The position numbers were made by a program, and so were the translations under genes. The notes below the pieces were generated by a model. It did no database searches. It was given only the letters and a program-made list of their open reading frames with translations, and was not told the DNA's origin. This document shows, piece after piece, positions 38,035 through 49,600 of a DNA stretch of 64,000 nucleotides; the stretch's first letter is position 1; every line of letters starts with the position of its first letter. The stretch is taken from contig NZ_AP024849.1 of assembly GCF_019977655.1 (NCBI RefSeq), forward strand, positions 3,939,001-4,003,000, read 5' to 3'. Origin of the DNA: Clostridium gelidum (lineage in GTDB: Bacteria > Bacillota > Clostridia > Clostridiales > Clostridiaceae).

Positions 38035-39099
38035 CTACCACCATTTTTTCTTTTTAAAGAAAATAAGCATTGAAGTTGCAATAGAAATCATGATTACCCA
38101 TACTACTGGATACATCCATGGCCAATTATATTCTGGCATATTTGAGAGATTCATGCCATATAATCCCACAATAAATGATAGAGGTATAAAAACAGTAGAT
38201 ATAATTGTTAAAACTTTCATTATTTCATTCATTTTGTTACTTACACTAGAAAGATACATGTCCAACATACTAGACAATATATCCCTTAAAGTTTCAGTAG
38301 TATCCATTACCTGAATTACATGGTCATATAAATCCCTTATATATATATCCACAGATTCTTTAACTAGCGGTGTTTCACTTCGTGTTAGAAAACTAACTAC
38401 CTCCCGTAACGGCCATACTGATTTATGTAGATATAACATTTGTTTTTTTAATTTATGAATGACTTGCAATGTATCCTTCGAAGGATTCGATACTAACTCA
38501 TCTTCTGTATCTTCAATCTTTTCACTCAATTCTTCTAGTACAACAAAGTAATTATCAACAATTACATCAAGCAAATTATAAATCAGGTAATCTGTACCCA
38601 TTTTTCTAATACGTCCTACTCCTTGTCTAATTCCTTCACGCACTGTATTATATATTTCTACTTTCCTTTCACTAAAAGAAATAACATAATTTTCACCAAG
38701 TATGAAACTTTCTTGTTCAGTGGTAAATTCGCTCAACTTATTATCATAGAATAGCATCTTTACAACAATATAAGTATATCCATCATAATTCTCTATCTTA
38801 GGACGTTGCCCAGTATTTAGAATATCTTCCAACACCAAAGGATGAATCCCAAAACAACCACCAAGTTTTTCAATAGTATTGACATCATGAATGCCTTCTA
38901 CGTTAATCCAATATACAGTGGATTCTTTCGGGTGTAACAAGCTTACATCATTTAAATCAATTACTTTTTCCTCAAATCTATCTACATCATAATTAAATAG
39001 CTTTATTTGAATTGCTTCACTCTTTTTTTCTCCAGTGTATATTAGACTTCCTGGAGGCAATCCTGCTTTTATAGAACGTTTTTTCATAATTTTATTCAT
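38035..39099 (-). CDS. corA: CorA-type magnesium/divalent cation transporter
   Basis: A 354-residue CorA family channel. The start at 39099 follows AGGTGATTGTTT. The N-terminal 290 residues form the cytoplasmic alpha/beta funnel and long stalk helix. The two C-terminal membrane helices are VLTIISTVFIPLSFIVGLYG followed by the GMN signature (GMNLSNMPEYNWPW loop) and VVWVIMISIATSMLIFF. The protein ends in a basic KKKKWW tail. GMN is the selectivity motif for Mg2+. It is monocistronic and probably belongs to the host backbone. Confidence 0.93.
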   Translation of the reverse strand: MNKIMKKRSIKAGLPPGSLIYTGEKKSEAIQIKLFNYDVDRFEEKVIDLNDVSLLHPKESTVYWINVEGIHDVNTIEKLGGCFGIHPLVLEDILNTGQRPKIENYDGYTYIVVKMLFYDNKLSEFTTEQESFILGENYVISFSERKVEIYNTVREGIRQGVGRIRKMGTDYLIYNLLDVIVDNYFVVLEELSEKIEDTEDELVSNPSKDTLQVIHKLKKQMLYLHKSVWPLREVVSFLTRSETPLVKESVDIYIRDLYDHVIQVMDTTETLRDILSSMLDMYLSSVSNKMNEIMKVLTIISTVFIPLSFIVGLYGMNLSNMPEYNWPWMYPVVWVIMISIATSMLIFFKKKKWW

Positions 39100-39249
39100 A
39101 AACAATCACCTATTAATACATATTTATTTAATTTCTACATAATATTTCCCAAAATATAGTTGTTTTATATCATTTCAATTTTTTATTTTACCTATACTGA
39201 ACAATATTTTACTATTGTAAATTAATTATGAAGATTTGTACATATAAAA

Positions 39250-39387
39250 TTATTTGCTGAATTCTACTTTTTCTATATGACTAGTATAAAAATTATAACT
39301 ATCTAAAGTATCAGTAAGACTATTACTTTTTATCCAAACCAAATATCTATTAAATAAATCTAATATATCTAAATCTATATTATCCAT
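39250..39387 (-). CDS. Small hypothetical 45-residue ORF
   Basis: The ORF runs from ATG 39387 with AGGAG 10 bases upstream to TAA at 39250. It begins MDNIDLDILDLFNRYLVWIK and is predicted helical. No family is recognised. Because of its good ribosome site it may be a real small protein or the surviving N-terminus of a longer gene. Confidence 0.4.
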   Translation of the reverse strand: MDNIDLDILDLFNRYLVWIKSNSLTDTLDSYNFYTSHIEKVEFSK

Positions 39388-40045
39388 CAACCATACGCTC
39401 CTACATATTTACTAATTATTCACTATTATACAATAAATTCTTAGACAAGTAAACATATGTTCGTTAGCTACATTTCGTAAAAGCCAACTTTGAGACTTAT
39501 AATAATACTATTAGTATCTATTAGTAGAGGCTCAAAGCATTGGTATTACTATATTATAGAGTATTCATACTCCTTACCTTTCACAACATTTTATACTTAG
39601 AATGTCATAATTCTAACTATTTAGTACCTATCGCAACACTCTTCGTGACCTTTTCACCATACCTCTACAAATGGCTCTATTACTAAGGTTATAACTATTT
39701 GTACCAATATATCAGTATACGATATATTATATATGTGCACGTCGTGATAATGGCTTATATACTAGGTTTAAGTGTATTTTTAGCGTCATTTTTTAGTGCT
39801 TCATCGCAGTAAAGTATCAAATTAGAACGAAACACTTATATTTGATTTATTTAGCTTTATATGTTTTGAACGACATAAAGAACAAAGAAAAGATGGAGTT
39901 CTGTATAAATATAATATATAAAATGATTACAGGAATATTATATTGTTCAAGTAATCATATTTATATATTATTTCATTTTGGAAAAAAAATTGAATTTATG
40001 TTATTTTTTTGTTATCATAAAAATAATAAGAAGGGGGATATAATA
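39388..40045. other. Intergenic region without a convincing gene
   Basis: AT-rich spacer. An open frame on the plus strand extends upstream of the lipoprotein start (from 39842), but its composition and lack of a ribosome site indicate it is fortuitous. No hairpin with a T-run or known riboswitch was seen. Confidence 0.4.
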
Positions 40046-40492
40046 ATGAAAAAATTTCTTTGCGTTATTGTTATTCTATTAATATCTATACTATTAGTAT
40101 ATTGGTCAGGAAATAATAAAGTTAACTATGATATATCAACGCCAGAAAATGTTGTTAAAGCATATTTTATAGCATTAAATTCTAAAGATGAAAAGTTTAT
40201 AAATAGTATTACAGATAGTAAAACTTCTGATTTTTATAATCGTAAAGATATAAAAAATATAAATCTTATAAGTATTGAGGAAAATACCAAAGTAGCTGAT
40301 GCATTTAATAAATATGGAGGTGGAATGGATACTAAGTATTATGATGTTAAATCCTATAAAGTAATCTACGACTTACAAATGAAGACTGGTAAAGATGCAT
40401 TTGATGAAAATGGGAAAAATCAAAAGTTTGTTACTATAACAAAAACTGATGAGAATTCAAACTGGATTATAAGAGAGATTGGTGAAGGTTAG
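40046..40492 (+). CDS. DUF4829-domain protein, membrane-anchored or secreted
   Basis: A 148-residue protein. The ATG at 40046 is 7 bases after AAGGGGG; a longer open frame upstream is ignored. The N-terminal hydrophobic segment (about 3-20, KKFLCVIVILLISILLVYW) is a signal anchor with no downstream lipobox Cys. The remainder starts STPENVVKAYFIALNSKDEK and ends IIREIGEG, matching the SnoaL/NTF2-like DUF4829 fold of small clostridial exported proteins. Function is unknown; it faces the outside. Confidence 0.7.
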   Translation: MKKFLCVIVILLISILLVYWSGNNKVNYDISTPENVVKAYFIALNSKDEKFINSITDSKTSDFYNRKDIKNINLISIEENTKVADAFNKYGGGMDTKYYDVKSYKVIYDLQMKTGKDAFDENGKNQKFVTITKTDENSNWIIREIGEG

Positions 40493-40642
40493 AAAATATA
40501 TATAATAATAAAAAAATCGAGAACTTATGTAGAATTGAGGTAGGTTTGAGATTAAAATGAAGTTTAGGTATATATAAATTCATAATGACAGTATCTTTGA
40601 AAAAATATTACTAAATATAATAATGTGTAGAGATACTTAAAA

Positions 40643-40690
40643 AATTTGGAAATTACTACAGGTATTGTCTTGTGTAGTAATTTCCAAATT
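40643..40690 (+). terminator. Long bidirectional hairpin between convergent genes
   Basis: TTTGGAAATTACTACA (40645-40660) pairs perfectly with TGTAGTAATTTCCAAA (40673-40688). It lies between the convergent DUF4829 and amidase genes and can stop both. Confidence 0.75.
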
Positions 40691-40758
40691 AAATTAATAA
40701 TAGTTAGATTAATTTATGGATGTTATCAAAATTAACCCCTTGTATAAAGTTTCTATTT

Positions 40759-41982
40759 TTAGTGCCAAAATTTTATTGTTCTTAAGTTCGACCATCCACC
40801 ATCTGAATAACCATCAGCTAATGGATAATCAGTTCTGTCATTTGAATGCGCGCAATATACCCATCCTGATGAATCAGTACCAGTTAAAATTACCGAATGT
40901 GTCCAATCCTCAGAAGCTGGATTATAGAGCTGTACAACATCACCTAATCTAGCACCACTTTGTGACTCAGTTGATGTAGCATATCCATTATTAGTCATAT
41001 AATCATGAAAGCCATTAACGGTATTCCAGTTTCTATTATATGGCTTCCAATAATTTGTAGTTGGAATTAATCCCGAATTAACGCATTGTGATACAAAGTT
41101 TGTACAATCTTTGCCAGTATAATATGAATATGCTGAATTATGTTTTTCAGCAAAAATATGTGCATAGCTTACAGCATTGCTAGAATTATAACCAGAATAA
41201 GACGATGACCGACTTTGGGTTTGTAACATTTCATTTTGAGTACCAGTTTTAAACGTGTTGTATTTTTCATAATATGCATCAATATTATTTATTTGATTAT
41301 TTATACTTGATATTTTTGAATCAATTAAATTATCATAATCAACAAAGACAGCAGCAGAAGTGCTTGTACTAGTTTTTTCTATACTGTTTGTTACTGTACT
41401 ACTTTTTAATACTGTTACATCATCATTATCTGTTTCTATGTTATCAGTGGATGTTGTTACGTCCTCATTTAAATTTAACATTTTAGTAATATGATATTGA
41501 TTATCTTCTTCTTTTATTTCAAACCTATATTTTTCTCCCATAGATGTTGATATTGAATTAGTCCCTTGTAATTGGAATTTTATATCGTAAGTTACATCAA
41601 TTACGTATGTTTCGTCATCTGTTTTAATTATATTATCTATATTTAAATTTGAACTATAACTATCGATTTTAAGATTAACTTTTCTATACCATTCGCTATT
41701 GAACTTATTACATTTATCTTTCCACTCTAACAACTTGGAATCTTTAATTATATTACTACAGCTGTTATAATTCCATGTTTTCATCACATCATATTTGGAA
41801 TTTAAAAAAGAATTAATAGATTTTTTAATATTGATTAGTTCTCTTTGGGGTTGTGCACTTGTGATATTTACCTTGTCTTGATTTATTGTACTTGCGAATA
41901 CTGTAGTATTTACAGTTGCACCAGAAACTAATAAAGATAGAGATAAACATAAAATAGTTTTTGATAATTTTATCTTTTTCAT
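40759..41982 (-). CDS. Secreted amidase-domain (Amidase_6) protein
   Basis: A 407-residue exported protein. A signal peptide occupies residues 1-30 (cut near TTVFA). Residues about 45-260 are an unrecognised alpha/beta region with a low-complexity Thr/Ser linker. The C-terminal 150 residues form the putative amidase domain: YNSSNAVSYAHIFAEKHN, the cysteine motif GKDCTNFVSQCVNSG, and GDVVQLYNPASEDWTHSVIL with the catalytic His. The fold is NlpC/P60-like and probably acts on peptidoglycan or peptides outside the cell. AGGAGG precedes the ATG. The signal peptide and position outside the phage late block argue against an endolysin. Confidence 0.82.
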   Translation of the reverse strand: MKKIKLSKTILCLSLSLLVSGATVNTTVFASTINQDKVNITSAQPQRELINIKKSINSFLNSKYDVMKTWNYNSCSNIIKDSKLLEWKDKCNKFNSEWYRKVNLKIDSYSSNLNIDNIIKTDDETYVIDVTYDIKFQLQGTNSISTSMGEKYRFEIKEEDNQYHITKMLNLNEDVTTSTDNIETDNDDVTVLKSSTVTNSIEKTSTSTSAAVFVDYDNLIDSKISSINNQINNIDAYYEKYNTFKTGTQNEMLQTQSRSSSYSGYNSSNAVSYAHIFAEKHNSAYSYYTGKDCTNFVSQCVNSGLIPTTNYWKPYNRNWNTVNGFHDYMTNNGYATSTESQSGARLGDVVQLYNPASEDWTHSVILTGTDSSGWVYCAHSNDRTDYPLADGYSDGGWSNLRTIKFWH

Positions 41983-42835
41983 ATTTTCGTCCTCCTAAAT
42001 ACTTAAAAATTAATCCAACTGTTGGAAATATATATATTTTTGTATAATAATGTACATTACTTAATAAGCTTACCATTATTACCACCATATGTAAACCATG
42101 ATTTCAAATTCATAGTAATTTTATAAGCGTAGCATGACGAGAATACCCTTGCCAGTTGTTAAATGTAGTATAATGATAATAGAGAAAAAAGCGGTTATTA
42201 AAATCTATTCGAGATGTAGGTTATCTAGTTACTAATTATTATTTAGAATATTTAAAATACATGATAATCAACTGTGTTAATTTAAAGGATTAAAAGAAAT
42301 TATTAAGATAAGTCATTATGCTTAAATAAAATATAAAGTCAATGTAAAACCACAGAAATTGAAGCCATGCAGAATAAACCTACTATGGAATTATTAGAGT
42401 AATTTTTAATGGCTATTGCAGTTGGATAATTACAATTGTTAACATCTATTTAATTTCAGTGTATGCTCACTGTGGAGTTTTCAAATTTATGATCAAAGTA
42501 TTGTTATATATTTATATAACAATAGATTCTGTTTTTAGCCTTTTTCTATTACTTACACTTACCTTGAAATCTTTTCTTTTATGTAATCAACATCTGTTTT
42601 AATATCTTTAATAATAGTGACCTATCAAAAGTTTTATCAATTATTCTTATATTTTTCTTCTTATATGCAGTTTCTCAATACTTTACCATGATAAAGTCTA
42701 AATCAAGCAAAATATTTTTTAATAATTTACCCTTATAAATCGCTATTCATTAACATAATCTTAATCCTTACTAATAAATATAAACTCGAAAAAAATTAGT
42801 TGAAAATATATTTATATATCTCACCTTATATGTAC
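41983..42835. other. Intergenic region; phage/host boundary likely here
   Basis: No intact gene. A short minus-strand coding scrap (IIKDIKTDVDYIKEKISR, about 42560-42620) looks like the end of a lost small gene. A TATATATTTATATA palindrome lies near 42505. The switch from exported host-type proteins to XhlA and tail genes occurs across this gap, so an attachment site may be here, but no duplicated att core could be identified without the other end. Confidence 0.35.
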
Positions 42836-43053
42836 TTACTTTAATATAACTGTGCCAATTGCTCCGATTATAACTAATATTATACTTCTAACTATCCATA
42901 AATTATTACTTTCTAATTTATTAATTCTAGTATCTATAATTTTATAATTATCTTCCCCTTATTAGCTAGATTCTTAACATCTACTTCTAGCAATGTTTCA
43001 ATTTTTGTTAATCTTTGTAGAATCGATTGTGTTATGTTTTCATCCATATACAT
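42836..43053 (-). pseudogene. XhlA-type haemolysin/holin protein with a frameshift
   Basis: From ATG 43053 (or 43047, after AAGGAGG) the frame reads DENITQSILQRLTKIETLLE then VDVKNLANKG and then goes out of frame to a stop. Restoring one G in the GGGG run at 42955-42958 continues EDNYKIIDTRINKLESNNLW and a membrane helix IVRSIILVIIGAIGTVILK, ending at 42836. The combined 70-odd residues match XhlA: coiled coil, then one C-terminal membrane span. A single-base loss in a homopolymer may be mutation or sequencing error. XhlA-type proteins assist host lysis. Confidence 0.72.
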
Positions 43054-43185
43054 TTTCCTCCTTCCCTTTAATATTCATTATCAATAATTCCTTTTATATT
43101 GACCTACATAAATTCCACTGTATTTTATTTTTACTTTCCATTTTATTTATCTATAATAGAAACGTTAATTAAAAGTTCTAATCTC

Positions 43186-43231
43186 ATGAAAAACAGCCTC
43201 TACAATTTAATATTCAGTTTACTGTAGAGGC
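43186..43231 (-). terminator. Terminator after the 99-residue phage gene
   Basis: GCCTCTACA pairs perfectly with TGTAGAGGC (43195-43231) and is followed on the minus strand by TGTTTTTCATG. Confidence 0.75.
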
Positions 43232-43273
43232 AATATATAACATTATGAATAATTTTGTGTACATTTTTTTCTA

Positions 43274-43573
43274 TTAATAAGGTTTAATGCAATCTATGAA
43301 TCTTTTATTTATATCACCATTTACTTGAGCCACTAGAACTGTATTGCCTACACTTAAAACTATTCCTTCTCTTGATGGTAATTCATAAGTTTCTCCATTT
43401 ATCAATCTAACACTATATTTATTAGTTCCTAATACTTCAACTATTGAACCTTCGATAAAAGTATTCAAAACAAACATATTTTTAAATACTTTTTTAGCTA
43501 TATTCTCAACAAATTCAGTTAAAGTATTTCCTGATTTTACTTTTTCAACACTTACATCAAGTTTACTACCCAT
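43274..43573 (-). CDS. Small phage structural protein, probable
   Basis: A 99-residue protein not matched to a named family. Residues 40-95 are beta-rich (GSIVEVLGTNKYSVRLINGE, then TVLVAQVNGDINKRFIDCI), resembling the small OB-like proteins found near baseplate or tail genes (DUF2577-like), with a short N-terminal helix. AAGGAGG lies 7-8 bases before the ATG. It is directly downstream of the tape measure gene and is closed by a terminator. Confidence 0.6.
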   Translation of the reverse strand: MGSKLDVSVEKVKSGNTLTEFVENIAKKVFKNMFVLNTFIEGSIVEVLGTNKYSVRLINGETYELPSREGIVLSVGNTVLVAQVNGDINKRFIDCIKPY

Positions 43574-43610
43574 ATAAAAACACCTCCTTGTATTTCAAAT
43601 TACATGAATA

Positions 43611-43640
43611 AAGACCTAAGAATATAAATTCCTAAGTCTT
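43611..43640 (-). terminator. Terminator after the tape measure gene
   Basis: AAGACTTAG pairs with CTTAGGTCTT (minus strand, 43611-43640; one bulge), directly past the tape measure stop at 43646. Confidence 0.6.
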
Positions 43641-43645
43641 ATATT

Positions 43646-46600
43646 TTAGCTTTTTAATACTGCCTTTTGATTAGCATATTCTACTATACTATTAAATGTT
43701 GCTATTGGGTCATCTGTAGCAGTCATTTCTATTTTGTCTATTTGGTAATTAGTAATAGAACTTGATTTACTACTATTATTTGTTACTGTTCCCAGTTGTG
43801 AATTTAAGGATGCCATACCAGAACTATTAACATTATATCTACCCATTTGTGCTATTACATCAGATGAAAACATAGATGCCCAACTATTATTATATAGTTC
43901 TGCCCTTTTAGAATAGTCATACAATGGATTCTTACTTATATCATTAGCATTTACATTATATTTGGATTCATAATCAGATAATGAAGTTGGATTAGTCAAA
44001 GGATTATTCTTTTCATTTGTATATGTATCCTCTTTTGTCTTAGTCCAATCTGCTACACTTTGTTTATATTTTTCAAATTCTGTTAATGCACTACTAATAT
44101 CAATTGAACCATTAACATCAATTCCCATTGCAGAACTCATAGCCACAAACTTCTTATAAGCTTCTTCACAACTCAATAATGATTCCTTTATTAAATCTTG
44201 CATATGGGTAGATAAATTTACAATATTGGTAAATCTAAAGTCATAAATCAATTGTAATAATTCTAAGAATTTATCACTAAAATTAGAATATTTTAATGCA
44301 AATGTAGTATAACTATCATATTGTGCCTTTTGTCCAACATTTTGTAAATTTAATATACTACTTTCAAAACCTGCTTTAACTTTAATCATTTGTGTAGCAT
44401 ATTTAGTCATTATATCTAATTTGTTTTGCAGAGCATCTGTATATGTTTGTAGTTCCTGTTTAACTTGTGATTCACTATTATTGTTTATAATATCATTTTT
44501 ACTTGTATTCTTAACAACATTTCCATTAACATCTGTTGTAGTTCCTATAGCTGTATTAGAATTTGTTGCTTTATTAGAAGAACTAGCAAGTCCATCAATA
44601 CCCAAAATAGCTTTCATTTTAGCTAAATTATCATATCTCTTTTCAACGTCAGTAAGGTTTTTATCAATAGTTTCATAAATAATTTTCCAATTATCTCCGT
44701 ACTTGGCAGATAGGTCTTTCATTTCTTGTTCTACTAATTTATCCATATCTGAGTAATGATATTCAAATGTAGACTTTTCAGTTGCTTGAGTTTCCTCTAA
44801 TATCTTTTGTTGTTTATCATAGCTATCCTTCTTAATCTTAATCAATGTATCTTCGTCTGTTTTTCGTTGCTCTAATTCAGATTTTTTAGTTTCATAATCT
44901 TGGTCACTTTGATAATCTTTTAAATCTTTATTAGCCTTATCATATGTATCTTGAGCAGTTTTTACATTTTCTTCATTGACTACCCATTCAAAATCCCAAA
45001 CCCCTGTTTGTTCATTCTTTTTATACTGGTATAATGATTTATCATTTTTAGCTTTTTCTAAAGAAATTTGTGCTTCGGTTAAAGCTTTTTTCTTCTCTAA
45101 TAAATTATTTTCCTTTTCTTCTGCATCATGTGTCTTTTCTAAAGCCTTTAATTCATCATCAATAGCAGTTAAACGCTGATTATGTATTTCTTCATAAGCA
45201 GATTGAAAGTCTTTTATATTATTATAAGATTCTTTATCAAGGTCATTCAATTCATGTTGTTTAGCAATTAAAGCATCTTTTGCACTAAGATTATCTTCAT
45301 CTGCATTTGTCCTATCTTGTAAATCAGAAATTTCTTGATTGATTTCATCTTTTCTAGAATTTTTATATGTATTCCATTCATCTTCTGTAAAACCATATAT
45401 TTGGTATGTTAAGTCTTTCTTTTCTTTATTTTGCTTAACTTCCATTTGTATTTCTTCAAGCTTTTGTTGTGTTTCAAGTTTCTTTTTAACCTGTTCTTCA
45501 TTAGATTTTTTCATTTCTTCATTGAGTGAAGCAATCTCAAGCTTTTCATTTCTTAACTCTTTTGAAGCTTTTAAAACCTCTGATGACAATGCCTTTTGAG
45601 CTTCTTCGGTTGTTACTGTTGTATTTTTCAAAGCCTGTAACTGTTTGTCAGATTCACCAACTATTTTATTTTGTTCTCCTAATTTTTGGTTTGTTAATTC
45701 CATCTTTTTAGTGAAATTTTCACCGTCATTAGAATCTCCTAATAGTTTTTCATTGTAATTAATTTCTTCAATACTATCTTCGATCTTATTTTTAGCTTCA
45801 TCATAAGCATCAGTTATTTTAGTAAGTGTTTCTTTTTCATTTTTAACTAATTCTTCATGAGCCTTTTTTGCTTCTTCCTCAGCCTTTTTACCTGAGTCTC
45901 CACCAGTTCCACTAAAATCAGAAGTTCCACCTAATCCACCACCAGAGAATCCTTTCATACTAGCACCAAAATTATCAAATTTAGTATCTACTTCTTGAAT
46001 TGCTCCATTTAATTGTTCTTTTTTTGCTTTATATTGAGAGATAGCTTTGTCATTCGACTCTTCTAAAAATTTATCCATATTAGATTGTCCTAAATCATTT
46101 CCTTGCCACTCTAACCTTTGCTTAGTCCCCTCATATACTGTTTTCATTGCTTCTGCACCAGCTAAATTTGCATTAATTTTCTTAATTTCTTGATTTAACT
46201 TATCTAATACACTGGCTTTTTGCTCTGCTGTTGAACGAAAATTCTCAAAATCTGTAGCATATCCTTTAGCTGATTCCCCAACGAATGATACGAGCCAATT
46301 TTCTATAGCTACACCAAATTGATGCTGAGTACCCTGTTTTAATTCATTAAGAGTTTTATAATTTCCAAAATCTATATTATCTGCTTTTTGTCCATCTGAA
46401 ACAAAGGCACTTAATAAATTTTCATAAGCATTTTGATATTCTTGATTGGAAGCAATCTTATTTTGGTAAAATTCTTCTGAATCTCCTTGCATAATTTCAT
46501 ATGCCGAAGCCTGTGCTAATTGTTCTTCTTTTATTTTCTGATTTAAGAACTCTTGTGCTGTAGCAACTTTATTAATATTGTCACCAATTTCTGGATAGGC

Positions 46601-49600
46601 TTTACTAATAGCACTTGCAATTGCAGGTGTCATAGCTTGTGATTTATTCAATCTATCAATAAATCCATTACATTTAGAAATCTCTTGAGTAGCTTTTGCA
46701 TATGCATCAGTAGCTTTTTGAATATCTTTAGCATGTTCATCGGCTGTATTTTTACTAATTTCATCATTCAATTTTTGAACACTATCTTTTGCATTATCAG
46801 CATTTATTCCCATAGCAGGATATGCTTCTTGTAATGCTTGTAAACTCTCTTTACTTATACTTGCTCCAGAATTTAATTCTTTCATTGCAGTTGCTACAAT
46901 TTTTGTTTTATCAGCAACTTTTTCAGATTGATTAGAATTTTGTTTTTGTTGTTGTGTGTTATCGCTTACTGAGTCAGTATAACTCTTTACAACATCTTCT
47001 GTTTCACCAATATTATCAGCAATTTCTTTATAAGATTTTCCTGTCTGTACTAATTGTAAAATTAATAATCTTCTTTGTGCAACCGATGTTTCCATAGCTG
47101 AAATTTCTTTGTTATAATCATTTATAGCTTGTTGCGTTGAAAATTCGATTAATTTATTTCCACTTGCTTTTGCACTTGCATTTTTAGCAATTACTTCTTC
47201 TCTTGACTTTTTATAATTTTCTAAAGTTTGTTGCATATTTTTAAAACTCTTTATATCTGCATCAAACATAGTTGTATTATCTTTTAATTGTTTTATAGAA
47301 TCCTGTTGTAATTGTTTATTCTTTAAATCTATTTGTGCTTGAATTAATTTATTATTAGTTGCAAGAGCCTTTCCTTGTGCATCCCAACCACTAACACTAT
47401 TTGGTAATGCTTGTGCTAATTGTCTTTCAACTTCTAATAATTTTTCTTTTAAATCTTTATTTTCTTTAGTTCCATCATTAGTATTAGCTAATTGTTCTTC
47501 AACTTTTTTCTTTTCAGCTAATAATTGTGTTGCACTTGCTACACTTTCTTTTGTACTATTATAGCTAGATATAACATCCTCATTAGATTTCTTTAAGTTT
47601 TCTTGAGCATTAGCTAATTCCATTACTTTAGTAATTGCATAAGATATAACTAAAGATAACCCCATAGATAGAGCCATTTGTAATGCCATTGCTCCGACTG
47701 CACAAGCTTTTTGTGCAATATTTGCTAACAATAATTGTCCTTGATATCCTGCTAATTGAACTTTTGCTTTGCTGGCATTTTCTCCTATGGAATTCATATA
47801 TGTTATATTTTGCTTTGTAGAAGTAATATTTTGAGTGGCAGTTTGAGCTACACTTGCCCATGTTGTTTTTATTCCTTCTAACCCTTTAATCCAATTAGTT
47901 ATAGATGTTGGTTGATATATTGTCATTGATTCTCTAAATTTAGTATTGAATAATGTCATTGCTCCAACAACACCCATTATTACTGTTGGCATAGCACCAA
48001 ATGTTTTGATTATATTATTCAATCCACCGACTACATTTGCACTACCAGATAATAATGATTTTATTCCATCTGAATTACCTAAATTTAACCATACAGCTTT
48101 TACTGTTTCCTTAAATGTATTTAGCTTTCCAGATATACTATTCATGTAAGATTCTTGCTCATTCTTAGCAGAACCAGCACTTTGTCCAACCATTTGATAT
48201 ACTTTATCTAATTGTTGGTAGTTTTGCATCAATGAAGCGAAAACATTTGCACGATTTTTTCCTGCTATTTCCTCACTTAAATTAGCCTTTTGAATATCTG
48301 AGAAGGTACTCCACTTTTCTCCAAGAGATTTAATGATTTCATAAGTAGATTTAAAGCCACCATTTACATTTTTTATATCAACATTTGCTATTGATTGAAG
48401 GTCTTCTCTCATTTTAGGAACTAATTCACCTTCATCATCTTTTACACCTCGGATTCTCATACTTATAGTTTTTAGTCCATTGGCTACCATATTACTGTCA
48501 CGAAGAACCTCAGTTCCTGTTGTAATTAAAGCTGTTGATTGTGCTAAATCATTATTAGCTAAAGCAAGCGAAGCACCACCAATTCTTAATCCCTCGGTCA
48601 AATCCTTTGTAGTAATCGCAAACCTATTTCCTGCTTCATTTAGAACATCAACTACTTGTGTTGTATCTTTGGCTTCAAGCTTGAAACCCTTCAAAATTGA
48701 TACTAAACTTGAAGCACTATCACTTGCTGACATATCCCCAACATTTGATAATACTAAACTATTCTTAGCCATATATTCACTTGCTTCTTTGAATGTATAC
48801 CCTAATTGTTTAAAAGTAGCTGTTGCTGTTATAGCATCTTCGGTTGTTCTTCCTAATGAGATTCCCATTTCATTAGCTTTCTCTGGAAATTTACTTAATA
48901 CAGAATCTGAAACGTCTCCACTAACACGTTTTAAATCCCTTAAACTATCATCAACGTTCTTAATGTCACTAAGTCCTTGTCTTAATTGGCTTAATCCTGC
49001 AAATACTACACTTCCACCTATAGCATAAGAAAATACACTTTTAAAAACACTTCCTAATGATGAAACATTTGCCTTTACTCCATTAATAGCAGTAGATAAT
49101 TGACTAACACTATTTCTAGCAGTCATAACCTCAGAACTTATAACCTTACCATCAATTATTTTTCCTGCCTTAACTTCCGATAATAATTGTTTTAATCTAT
49201 TAACTTCACTTTCAGCAGTTCTTAATTCAGTAATATCATTAGAATTAATAATATCCATTTTACTAGATTTAATATTGCTAATTCTAGTAGTTAATGAATT
49301 AATAGCACTTTGTAATTTATTTATATTAGCTGAACTATTTCCACCTAATGCATTAATTTGAGTTTTTAATTCATTTATCTTACTTATAGGAGTATTAACA
49401 TTAATACTATTAAGTTGAGTTTTTAATTCATTTATTAATGTTGGGTCAATTCCCATAGCATTAGCTGTAGATAATTTTCCTTGCATTTTGGATTTAATAG
49501 ATTCAACTTTTGCTTCTAATTTCCCTAGTTGTTGAATATTTTCACTTACTTTAACATTAGTTGTAGTAAATACATTCTTAACTACTCCATCAGCTTCACT

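Noticed and set aside
39842..40045. Longer start for the DUF4829 protein
   Set aside because: The extension lacks a ribosome site and breaks the signal-anchor start that follows AAGGGGG.
40759..41982. Amidase-domain gene as the phage endolysin
   Set aside because: It has a signal peptide, lies outside the phage block and is separated from it by 0.85 kb; the fold type is also common in host exported proteins.
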